Source: Sphagnum compactum
Lineage: Eukaryota > Bryophyta > Sphagnopsida > Sphagnales
Length of the DNA stretch: 64,000 nt
Assembly: GCA_965153455.1 (NCBI GenBank)
Contig: OZ234495.1
Coordinates: forward strand, 3,100,001-3,164,000
Reading direction: 5' to 3'
The first letter of the stretch is position 1. Each line of letters opens with the position of its first letter. Made by a program: the position numbers and the translations under genes. Positions 36,457-47,361 of this stretch are shown in pieces. The notes beneath the pieces were generated by a model that was not told where the DNA came from, searched no databases, and saw nothing but the letters and a program-made list of their open reading frames with translations.

Positions 36457-39400
36457 ATGGAGCGCAAGCGGAGGCAAACAGCGGACGCCGCGAATTCGGC
36501 TACTTGGAGGAGGGATGTAAGTGGAGTGTTGGTGTTTATCTCCGTGTTTCTGCTTGGCTCGCTCATAGTTATTTTGATTTGGAATTTCGAGGAGTTGCAA
36601 GGTGTGCTACGCTTGTTGCCTGCCCGGGAGAGTTTCAAGGATGCTGGTGATGCTACTAGTGTGGGGAAGCCAACGATAGAGGAAGAAGTTGCAGCGGGAG
36701 TAGGCATTGTTGGAGCAGAGGCATTGAAGGACAAGAAGAAGGAGCAGAACCCAGAAAATGATGGAATCGTAGGAGGAGGAGGAGGAGAAGCGAATTTGGT
36801 GGAGTTGGAGCCAGTGGTCGTGGATCTCACTATATTGACGAAAGCTGCAGATATCGGAGCAGGTATAGCAAACCTTGTAGTCTATATGCGTTTTAAGATA
36901 CTAGTTTCTGGAGACAGTTCTATCGGGCTTTGCTTGTCTGTAAAAACGACTAAGGACAGGACGAGAAGAAGGAGTACTAGTCAGCATCGGGATCTTGATC
37001 GAGAGCATTACTAGGGTTTCGAAATGTACTTCTGAGAGATATCGCAGAAAGGAGTGTGAGGATGTGAAACGCGGAAAGGAGACAATCCTTCGAGATCTTG
37101 ATCGATAGGATTTGAGGAACTGGTTTGCTGGAAATGCGAATTTCAGCACAGAGGATGGGGATGAGGGCGGACGAGGCGACTACTTGGAACGTCGATCTAA
37201 GGAAAATGAGATTTGTCTGCTGTTGTAATTTGTGAGCGTGGAGGATACATAGGGCGGGGGCATGTGAAAGGAGATCATAGGAATGTGAGGCTTTTGTTTC
37301 TTTGCAATCTTGAATTATTACATTGTCAGTTTGCATAAAGAAAAAAACCTGTGCTCACTGCCCCCTCCCTTTCCTCTGCAGTATGCTTGGATGGCAGTCC
37401 ACCTGGTTACCATCTACACAAAGGGAGTGGCGCAAATGCCAACAATTGGATTGTGTTTCTGGAGGTCTGGCCTTTTGGATGTACCAACTACCATTTTGTG
37501 CTTCAATGAACACAAACAGCATTGAGTAGATGATAGTTATGCCCCTCTATTTGTTAGGAGGTAAAGCTTCTTGATATCTTTAATATGTTTTTTTGTGCAG
37601 GAAGGAGCATGGTGCCACAGTGAAGAGAATTGCAAACAACGGTCGAAGACTAATCTGGGCTCTTCCAAGTTCATGAAACCTCAAAAGTTTGATGGAATTC
37701 TCAGCAATTCAGAGCAGGTGAATCCAGGTCTGAGGGTCTACCTATATGGTGTAACTTGGGCCACCTGGATGTTTTTCAGCTTACAAATGAGTGTCTTGTC
37801 TCTTGGACTTTCTCCAAGTTACTCATTCAGAATGAACAGAATGCAATTGTTTTGTGTTGGTGATCCAGATTTTTTCAACTGGAACCGTGTTTTTGTGAGA
37901 TACTGTGATGGTGCTTCATTTAGCGGCAATTCAAGCTTGCCAGCAGATGAAAAGGTAGTAGCACTCTTTACCACATTTGATTCGTCTGGTTGTATTTGCA
38001 GGATTGAAGAATTATTTATTTTGGCCCATGATCAAGGCTGCTTTCTTTCTCTTTCCTGACAAGATTTAGAACCTCATTGGCAAAGAGTTCGATTGTGGCT
38101 TGTAGTCTATTTCCCATTGCTTTGTGATTCAATAGAACTTTGTCTTGGTACTCTCAAGTTTCAAGCGGAGTTGCTAATTTGGAAAGAGAATGAGAGGCAC
38201 AACTGCTGGAAAAAATGAGGCTACCAAGGGGGGTAGCTTTATTGATAGCTGACTTCATTGGTACCCATCATTGCATTTAGGGTAATTGGCTGCAATTGAA
38301 AGGTCCTTATTACAGAGGAGAGAGTATCTGGGAAGCTATTATAGCTGAACTCTTGAGCAATGGCATGGTAAAGGCTGATAAGGTATGCAATTTACCCATG
38401 GAAATTTTCTTTTTGTGGTTGGAGATTTATTGAATAGGGTTCTTATATGCTTTTGACTTTGTTTAAAATTTAGTTGGTTGCTTTCCAGTACATGTAAAAC
38501 TGACATGGTTTGAATGTGCTGTTTGCAGGCCCTACTTGGTGGTTGTTCAGCTGGGGGCTTATCCTCCATATTGCATTGTGACAAGTTCAAGGCTGCTTTG
38601 CCTGGAGCCAAAGTGGTGAAGTGCATGAGTGATGCAGGCTTCTTTGTTGACATGTCTGGCTGTCTCTCCCTCCCTCTCTCTCTTTCTCTCTGATGGTTGA
38701 CCATTAATTGTTGTACAAATGTAGAATACAGTCTCTTATGCTATATCTTTGGAATGCCATTTGCACATAAAATGATGCGATGAAAACAAAGGTAACACAA
38801 GAACTACGAAGACAAGTGAGGAATCTACTAATGATGGTAGATTTTGGGTATCTATCGCTAATGAATATTCTGAAGTTCTTTGTGTAGATGTACAATTAGA
38901 GTTTCTCTAGCAATCTATAAGCCTATGTGAAATTTGAAAATTCCTTATCTAGTTCATTGAAGGAATGTTTTGGTATTGTGAGAAGTCCATGCAGATTGCA
39001 GTAAACATATTGGAGTTTGATCTTTGATACAAGGTCATTGTACTGTACTGTATACAATATAGTATTGTATAGTAGAGGTTTTCTGTAGATTAGCAGTCTA
39101 GGTTGGGAGTATCAGAGAAATAATAATCTCTTATAGTTTCATTCTTGTTTTCATCACTTTTGTTTTGGTTTGGCACCTCTTTTTCTCATTTTCTGTACTT
39201 TAGTTTTGTTTTCTTGTGTATTTGTTTCCATCATGTTTGTTTTTGTTCACTTGATTTATGTGTGAATTCCAACTCCATCATGAATGTTCATTACCTATTA
39301 TTACCAACTGCAATTATTGTAGTTTTTAGATCTTGAGTATAAATATCTTGTATTGGACCACAGCATGGGTGTGGTAGCAATTATGGCAGCCCTGGTCTTG

Positions 39401-41480
39401 CTACTGGGTATTGTAAAATATTCTCATTTCACAGTAGATGATTTTTGAGTAATGGTGCATGTAACCTTCTATTATGCTATCATCAACCTTCCTCATGGTG
39501 TTTTAGGACCCTAACCCTGGCATCATGCTTACAAAATAGATGAGGAGACAGGACATAATACAGCATCATTCAGTTCTTTCATTGTCTGCAGGCCAACATA
39601 CAAAGGAGAAAATAAATTTGGTGATTACTTTAGGGATATTGTGAACTTGCAGGTAGATGGCCACAGCCTTCTGATTTCTATCTTTTACATATTTGTTTGA
39701 TCAAGATCAGGAGGCATCTTGTCCATTAAGAGAGAGACCTGTAGCTTCACTCAGTGTGGGAAAGAGTGAAGATTGCCAATTTGAGGCAGCTAATTGGCTT
39801 GTTAGTCATCTGTTTATGCATGTTTCAAGTCTTCCAGGAACTGACAGAGTTAGCTGGATTTATCTGGCAGAGTGTTGGTGACAGATTGTTGAAGGAGTGT
39901 ACCAAGGAGCGTGATTCAGCTGATGTATGGACTCCTAACCTGGTTTTTGTTGCACTGAAAGACTCAACGAGCATCTTTTTGGCTTGATGTGTTATGCTGG
40001 CATCTCTTCCTCCCTTATTGTACTAATGCAATTTTGTGTCAAAAGGCATGGCACTGCTTCTTTCCTCAGTATTTGCTGCCTCATATCAAAACACCCCTTT
40101 TCATTGTCAATGGTGGCTATGATTGGTGGCAGGTAAACCCTCTTATGTCCCTTCTAAGTCATGGCTTGGCAACCTCTGCCAGTAGGTCAGATCTCATTTG
40201 CTTTCTGAGCTGGCATTTGATGCAACATGCAATATCAACACTCACAGCTTGGCTTTTTGTTTTGGCAACTGCTTGCTGTGTCACCCAAGACACCAATTTT
40301 TAGCTGTGTAGACCATGCATAGATTAGGTAGTGGGGAGGATTAACTGACATGCAACATAGATCTCATTTGACTTCGATATTGCTGGCAGTCCCAGTTTGT
40401 GAGGGAAAGACCACAGTCCTTGAGTAGTTGAGACCTTTTGTACATGCTTGTTTCATGTGACTGAGTCTTCTGATGCTTCTGCATATCTGACAGAAACTCA
40501 TGATGCAGGTTTTGGAATAAGCGTTTACCTGCTGTTAGGAGCTGATGAAGTCATTGGGGAGACATGAATAGCAAACTGTGATGGTCTGATACTTTGTGAT
40601 TTGACACTCACAAGGTTATGATGCACTAATTCTTGTTGAGCTAGAGTCAATTTTGCTGGAACTGACATAATAGTTACCTCAAAGTGTCATTGTAGAGCTT
40701 TCTCTGCAATCTAATTGATATGCTTGTTCATATGACACCATGTTTGCAGATGGACAATATTGTTACAGTGGACACTTCGGGTGAGTGGAATGCTTGTAAG
40801 AATGATGCTGGCAGCTGTACAAAGGAACAATTCTCCACTATACAAGGTAGAATTTGGCTATCAACTGATGTATGCTCTGTGGCTATCTGACAGTTCTATC
40901 ATGACAAACACTTTACCAGTCATCTTCTGCAAGCTGAGTCACTGCAAGTAGATTTGAGTTTCTGCCTTGCAAACCTTTAGCCAGTTTTAAAAAGGTGATT
41001 GTATTGCCTAATGGGCTGTCAAAGGCTATATGGAGAGACTCAACAGCTCTCCACAAGTTCTCACCCAGGAATTCATCTGGCAGATTACAGAACAAAGTTG
41101 CTGGAGGCCCTCAAGCCTGTTGAGGACAGCCAGAAGGACGGCATGTTTATTGATGGATGCTTCCACCATTGTCAAGCATCTCGTGCTGTATTCTGGAATG
41201 GGCCACAGGCACCTCGTATAAACAACAAGGTATTTTGATTACCAGCCCTGTTGAGTGGACTATGGGCCTTATCTTGGCAAAATGACAAGACTGGATAGAT
41301 ATGGCTCTGAATTTGTGGATGGGATTGCAGACGGCCTCGGAAGCTTTAGGAGATTGGTATTTTGAACGCCTAACAGCAACAAATGCAGCCATTGACTGTC
41401 AATATCCTTGCAACCCTGCATGTGGCTTCTTCAATCGCAGTCCAGGAAAACCTAGCTTCCGCAAATGGAGCAGGACATAG
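36457..41480 (+). CDS. pectin acetylesterase (CE13/Notum-like), membrane-anchored, twelve exons
   Basis: Exons 36457-36862, 37382-37464, 37601-37727, 37869-37954, 38281-38382, 38529-38653, 39592-39652, 39871-39924, 40046-40132, 40750-40846, 41084-41229 and 41331-41480 join without phase conflict to 507 residues. The enzyme domain begins [17 protein letters not shown] (136-152) and keeps all family blocks: [63 protein letters not shown] and ALGDWYFER. By comparison with Notum and plant pectin acetylesterases the catalytic residues should be S275, D374 (GGYDWW) and H438. It would remove acetyl esters from cell-wall pectin. Instead of a cleavable signal peptide there is an N-terminal basic stretch (WRRD), a hydrophobic segment (about residues 32-48) and an acidic ~85-residue stem, suggesting a type II Golgi protein, longer than the usual 390-430 residues. 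The donor after exon 6 (AT|GTCTGG) and after exon 2 (GAG|GTCTGG) are weak. Confidence 0.9.
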
Positions 41481-42880
41481 GAGTAAACCCAGTCTTTTTA
41501 AAGTTCATAGAGTCCATCTGATCAAGGAAAGGTTTTGCAATTAATTCCTTCTAATGTGCTCATTGTTCAGTCACAGGCTGCCAATAACAAGTGGAAACAA
41601 GTGATAGAATAGAAATAAGAAATATTGAGATCTCTAGTGCTAAAATTTTACTTCCAATTTTTTTCCTTGGTCCTTGCAGAAGCAGTAATTGTATCATTTG
41701 GATATGCTGTACTGATTGAGCTCCAAAGCTCATGTGGCTCAAAACTGTGTCATAAAGCTCAGTTGCTCCTGAAACTGGTGTTTTGATGAGTGACAGGGAG
41801 CTCCCATCAGTTTTCAAATGTATCTAGATGCAGATTTGTTGAGCTGTTGTCATTCTCCAATTGTGACTGTTGAATGGTTGTGTCTATTTATCCATTTGCA
41901 TGAAATTCTTGCTCACTAGCTTTTTTGAAAGGGCAAGCAGTTTTTCTACAGTCATGTGGCTCTTGATGAGCCATATGAAGGCGACAAAGTAGTTGGAGAA
42001 ATGGTCATCAAGGCATTTGATGATGTTGCTATTCTGGCCTCAAAGGGTACTGTGGGAACATTTAGCAGAAAGAGGGTCTGACTTTCAGAGGTTAGATACC
42101 TACAACAGTTGATCCTGGAGACAGGATGTATTCTAGAATCTGTCAAATGTCCACCGCAGATTCAGGCCTGGGAATTGTGCACTGCGAAGGACTTGCTGAA
42201 CTGCTACCTGTTTACAAATTGAAGTAAGCTACAAAAGAGATTGATTACAGGTATGTTCATAAACTCCACACCTTCCATTGCTTGAAATTCCCTCAACTGC
42301 CATATTATCACTGGTTCCACAGTTCATTGTCATTCTTTCCTGCAGAAAAAGGCTTCAGGTTGGGTTTTTAGATTGGTGCAATCTGTGGTTTACAAGTATA
42401 TCATAAAATGATAGCAAGTCAATCTTCCAATTTTGAGCATGTAGCATTGCTGCAAGGGCAGTAATTGTTATTTGCCTGGAACTTATAATGACATTAGTTT
42501 TGGTTCACAAGTTTATTGGCTCTGCTTAGAGGAAAGAGACTTCACATTCATATAAGATTTGGGGATAAAATTTGGCTTGAACTGGGCTCTGACAATACCT
42601 GGAGATCTAGCTACATATACATCTGTACAAAATCTCTAGGCTGTTTTTTCATCAAATTCCAATTTGCATTCAAATTCTGTTACCAAATTACACACTTTTT
42701 ATCGTCTCTAAATACTATGTTTGAATCTGCCATTAAAAAAGGCATCATGATTCTAATACATGAATCAATCATGATTCTAACACATCTGAATTCATCTAGA
42801 TCTGAATGTTTCATGTGTTAGAAAGCATGCCCAATGACTATAAAATGTTGGTTTTTTGTAAAAATTGTAACAGACACAAA
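41481..42880. other. downstream of pectin acetylesterase; coding-like fragments only
   Basis: Probably 3' untranslated and intergenic DNA. 41941-42078 (FYSHVALDEPYEGDKVVGEM, then VIKAFDDVAILASKGTVGTF) and, in another frame, 42097-42225 (DPGDRMYSRICQMSTADSGL, then GIVHCEGLAELLPVYKLK and a stop) look protein-like, but I cannot assign them to a family or connect them to the enzyme. Confidence 0.35.
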
Positions 42881-42884
42881 TTCT

Positions 42885-43440
42885 TGACCCCAAAAACTGC
42901 TTGCAAAATTCCCTTATAGCAGGTGGAAAATTGCCTGCAAAACTCCTTCGTAAGACAGTTGAAAAAGCTGTTACAAGCTGTAAAAAAGCGTTGCCAGACT
43001 CCCAAGTTACAAAACTGCCTCCCTTTTAGAAGGTAGAAAGTTGCAAAAAATTCCCTTGTAGAAAGCAGCTCTTTGAACTCCCTTGCAAAAGCTTGACAAG
43101 TTTACTCCCTTATAGAAAGTTGCAGAACTCCCTTGTACAAAGTTACAAAACAAACTCCCTTTGAAAAACGTGCAAAACTCTCAAGTGTAGAAACTTGGAA
43201 AAACTGAACTCCAAACTCCCTTGTAAAAAGATGCAAAAACTGCCTGCAAAAACTCCCAAGTTGTAGAAAGTTGGAAAAATGCAGGTGCAAAACTCCCTTC
43301 TAGAAAGTTGCAAAAACTCCAAATTGTAGAAAATTCCAAACTCGTCCCTTCTTCAAGTGCACAAAGTTTAAAACTCCTCCCTTGCAGTACAATCTTCAAG
43401 GAAACACTGCGTGCAAAAACTCCCTTATAGAAAGAAAGGT
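42885..43440. repeat. degenerate minisatellite of CTCCCTTGTAGAAAGTTGCA words
   Basis: About seventeen variants of the word AACTCCCTTGTAGAAAG occur in the same orientation over 555 bases, spaced roughly 25-40 bases and joined by GTTGCAAAAA-like spacers. Most copies differ by several changes or small indels. The field fills the gap between the convergent pectin acetylesterase and WRKY genes and may be transcribed as part of the WRKY 3' untranslated region. Confidence 0.75.
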
Positions 43441-43485
43441 TTCACAATTTAAGACATTGATCTACTCCTGCTCCACATCCAGGAT

Positions 43486-43701
43486 TCATGATGATCCGGA
43501 ACTAGATCTAGCTCTACTCCTGGTATCAATGCAGCTGAGGGTTTGACGCATGCAGTCTGATCTACTGGAGTCGGATTGCAACAGTGAGAGACCCTGCAGT
43601 GAGAGCTGCTGCTGCTGCTGCATGATGCCGGAAGTAGAAGAATTAGCTGAAGTTGCAGGTGAGAGCATTTGGGATCCAGCTGCTGCTGCTGCATGGTTCT
43701 A
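43486..43701 (-). other. same-frame coding-like extension after the WRKY stop
   Basis: The WRKY frame ends with two consecutive TAG codons (43704-43699). The same frame then stays open for about 70 codons, rich in A, S and Q (NHAAAAAGSQMLSPATS, IMQQQQQLSLQGLSLLQSD), to a TGA at 43486. It could be the former C terminus cut off by the stops, or trinucleotide-rich 3' untranslated sequence. Confidence 0.4.
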
Positions 43702-46700
43702 CTAATATTGCAGTGTGTCTGCAGCTGATCTGTTTGGAGAAGAGGGAGTTGACTTTGTACGTTGTGATGGCGACTGACTTCGACTGGAGCGGGTGATAGT
43801 CGAGGTGGACAATCCCATGAGCGGCGCGGGTGCAGCTGCAGAGTACAGTGTTGCAGCAGCTGTAGTAGCGGGTGCAGGTTTGCTAGCAGCTACAATATAG
43901 TTTGCAGGAACTGGAGCTTGCGCGCTCTGAGAGATGATTGACGAAATGGCGGCGGCGATAGCTTCAGTGAAGCGTGGGTGCAACGTGATTGCGGTAGTGG
44001 CTGCACTTAGCGAGTCAGAGAATGCTTGCGAGTCCGAACTGTTGCAGGACGTTGAGGTTTGCTGCTGCACAATACTCCCATGAGCTGCGCCTGTGTTGAC
44101 CTGTGCATGAGTTGCCTGCGAGAAGGTACGGGGAGTGAAGTGCTGCTGGAAGTTGCCAGCGGCTGCAGCTGCAGGATGGCAGCTCGTGAGGTCGAGGGTG
44201 ATGCTGGGGAAAGACGCAGAAGCCGAGATGCAGGTAGGCTGCATTGAAGAATTAGTCGTTGCAGGGACGACGTTATAGGAGTTGCAGCCCTGCTGCAGGC
44301 CGGCGGCGGCGGGGCCAGCTTCATTGGAGAGCTGATGATACAAGGCGGCAGATGATCCGCCGAGGGCCATGCGAGTGGCGAACTCGGTGCTGGACGTGGA
44401 CCCGGCGAGAAACATGCCTGCAGCAGCGGAGGTGGATGAAGCCATCAAGGCTGCAGCTGGTGGCAGGGGATGGTTATGGGTTCCTTCGTATGTCGTCACC
44501 AAGATTGACATGTCCTCGGCACATCTTTGCACCTGTTTGCGCACAGGGCAGCCGGATGCAACGGTGCAACGATAGTATGCACGAGGGCAAGGATTGCCTT
44601 TCGCCATCTTCTGACCGTATTTTCTCCACTGGCAACCATCGTTGATCTACACATGATCCAAATATCAGAAAACAACGTGAGACTCAATCAACCTGCTGCA
44701 TGACTCTGCAAATGCAATGAAATAACAAGGGGTTTTGGTACAACTCCCTGTGTGCAATGTGGGAAAGCTAAAGCTTTCAGTTATCCCTGCTAGAAATCCC
44801 TCTTAGAGCCAATGTCAAAGGGAATGCTTTCCAAGCATGGAAAAACTATCGAAACATTAGTTAATTCTGGATTTTATAAATTTGCTGGTTAGGATCAAGG
44901 TTTTTATTGAATTTGAGACAAAACATTAGAAATACGTAGTGCGACTACAAGCAATTTCTAATCGCCCTGCCCTGCATCTATTTATTGGATCATCTCGTGA
45001 GACAAAATAATATTAATTATATCTATTGTTACATCATATGATGACCTCAAATAAAAGTTTCTCTGCAAGTTTCTAATCGTCAAAGTTGTCATTTGTTAAT
45101 TCTGGATTTTTCAAAAGTTCAGAATTAACTAAATACATGGATCCGACTTCCCCCTTTTGACATTTGTTCATAGTACCCTTCTCAATGGCATAGTTGTTCA
45201 CTTTCCCTGTCAGGTTGGCTTCCAGGGAATGTTGAAAAACTCGCTGTGTTGCACAATTCCTGTCATTTGCGTTTTTAGTCTGTTTCTTGGAGGTAAATTT
45301 AAACAATTTTCGCACAAGGGAAGCATCCAAGAGCTCCTTGCACTGATATCATGAGACTTAACCTCCTGTATGACTCTGCAGATGCAGTGAAGCTCAACCA
45401 AGAATACAGCAGGTTCAAAGAGATGCAGTGAAGCTCAACAGTACTGCTGCAACTGTTTGTGCTGCAGCAAGCAAGCGGTTGTCATTCTTAGAGCTGCGGT
45501 GAGCTAGGGATTTGCTAGGGTTTGAAACTTACAGTAGGAGCATCGGATCGGGCCCTAACGGACACGCGCGCTTTCCTCATTCCACTCTGATCTGTTTCCA
45601 GCATCAGAGCTGGTGCTGCAGTACTCGCGGTTTTTAGCATCTTGTGAGGCTGCCAATCCGCAGTCGTTTCCGTGATGATTTGAGCTTGGCGAGAATACTC
45701 TTCCTCTGTATGCACGTCCTGGGGAGACGAGGGACGAGACCGAGCAGCTGCAGCTTGCAGTTCGCTGCGCGTGCTAGCTTGAATCCGTCTGGTCTCAATT
45801 ACTGAATCTTCTTCGACACGATCTTTGTGTGCCGAGAAACTGTGCAGCGGCGGCTTCTGATGATCGTCTTGTGAAGCTGCTGATGAGTTCATGGCGTGCA
45901 GGTTACTGCTGTAGTAGGCACTGGTGATAGGATTGCTTTCGGCTTGTACTGCAGTGGCAGCTTCGACTGCAGCAGCAGCTGCTGGCGGTGCCGACATACC
46001 CAGCTGCAGCTCATGAGACGTTTGTGTGGAAGCTACAGCTGGGTGATTTGATTGTTCACCGGCCGGAGCTGACCCAGCGCGTTGACGTTGTTTCTGCATC
46101 GAGGCAAGCAGATACAGATGTAGGTTCTGGTACTCGGATGTGACATGAGCAAGCATTGTCCGCAACTGCTTGTTCTCTTCACTCAAGCGACCCAACTCTG
46201 CTTGCGCTGCTACAAACTGCCAGATCACAATACTCTCCCAGCTGGTCAATCACCGCACTGTTACACCTAGATCTTCATCCGAAGATGATCAGAGTTGACA
46301 AAGAACAAATAAGTTGCCAGGAACTCTTCATGCATGCACAAGCTGTACAGTGGTTAGCTAGGTACCTCATCACGCATCTGGAGGGTGGCAAATGAGAGGA
46401 ATGGCGACGAAGGTGGCGATGATCCTGCATCTTCTACTGTGCAGGAGCGATCATGACTTCCAGAGGCGTTCTTGCTTCTTCCGGCGGCGTGCACCAAACT
46501 GTGATGGGTCTGCACGAGTCCATGATACCGAGAGTTTTGACTTCAGTGCCAAGTTCACATCATGAGGCCTAAAAATAAAGAAAGGCTCAAAGCAGGAGCG
46601 TGCAGCGGCTGCCGGCGGCACCGAGTATTAATTATTGTGAAAAAACTTTCTCTGCAGCAAGCTTGTGCAGGAGCTTCCGAGATTCACGAGACTGAATATA

Positions 46701-47361
46701 ACGACAGCAAATTACTGGTGCATGGTGAGAATCGAGATGAACTGATCAAGTAGGTTTCATCCCGAGTTATATCTGAGGGGAAGATTTTTCTGGGTGATCT
46801 TACCAAGTGCTTTTTTTGCTTGAAGGTGCTTCCACAATTGGGTACTTCACATCTGAAACTTCGCTTCCTGCATTCACCAAAAACTCCGTTGCGTATCTGT
46901 ACAGATTCTTCCATCTCCACATCCTCTTTAGCACCCCGGGCTGCATGTGCCGAAACTTCTTGTGTTGCACCACATAAGGTCGAACTTCCCCCAGCAGGAC
47001 GGGGCCCCTTTGTGTCATTTGCTGCATTCTTACTCATCATGGGTGACTGGACCGCGGCCTGTGCACGCACTCCAGGACTGCTCATGGCCTCTTCATCCAT
47101 CTTCATCTTCGTATAGTGAAATGGCCGTAGTCCGGAATATTGCCGATACGTCTGATCCGGCGAGCCTGCATCCCGTATAACCGCATGCAGATTCCCAGAA
47201 CTAGGATTCTCATAGTGATCGACCAGTTGCTCCTCGTCGTTCTGATCCTGGTCCTCCTCCTCCAGCTTCAAAGACAAATCGATCTTGGTGACCCTGTCCA
47301 CTCGCCCTGCTGCACTACTACCAAAACCCATCTTCACAATACCCGTGACAGCTTCACCCAT
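43702..47361 (-). CDS. group IIb WRKY transcription factor with extra C2H2 zinc finger
   Basis: Exons on the minus strand: 47361-46804, 46509-46366, 46216-45533 and 44646-43702; all junctions are GT-AG and in phase 0. The product has 776 residues, longer than usual group IIb proteins (about 500-600). In order: [12 protein letters not shown] (27-38), a motif usual at the N terminus of this group; a C2H2 finger formed across the exon 1/2 junction (C171, C176, H189, H193, with F180 and L186 in the hydrophobic positions); a leucine zipper (L245, L252, V259, L266); a long S/A-rich linker; [22 protein letters not shown] (469-475); WRKY zinc ligands C489, C495, H519 and H521 (C-x5-C-x23-H-x-H); and the group's [16 protein letters not shown] block. 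WRKYs bind W-box DNA (TTGACC/T) in the nucleus and regulate defence and stress genes. The usual intron within the WRKY zinc finger is missing. The ATG at 47361 is the first in frame. Confidence 0.9.

Noticed and set aside
36073-36830. Minus-strand open frames over exon 1 of the pectin acetylesterase
   Set aside because: The + strand frame continues in phase into eleven conserved exons, while the minus-strand frames show no domain.
37382-37727. Pectin acetylesterase considered a pseudogene because of weak donors after exons 2 and 6
   Set aside because: All twelve exons join without frameshift or stop and all catalytic residues are present.
44007-44645. Several open frames on both strands within the last WRKY exon
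   Set aside because: Shadows of the G+C-rich coding exon; only the frame with WRKYGQK and the zinc ligands is conserved.
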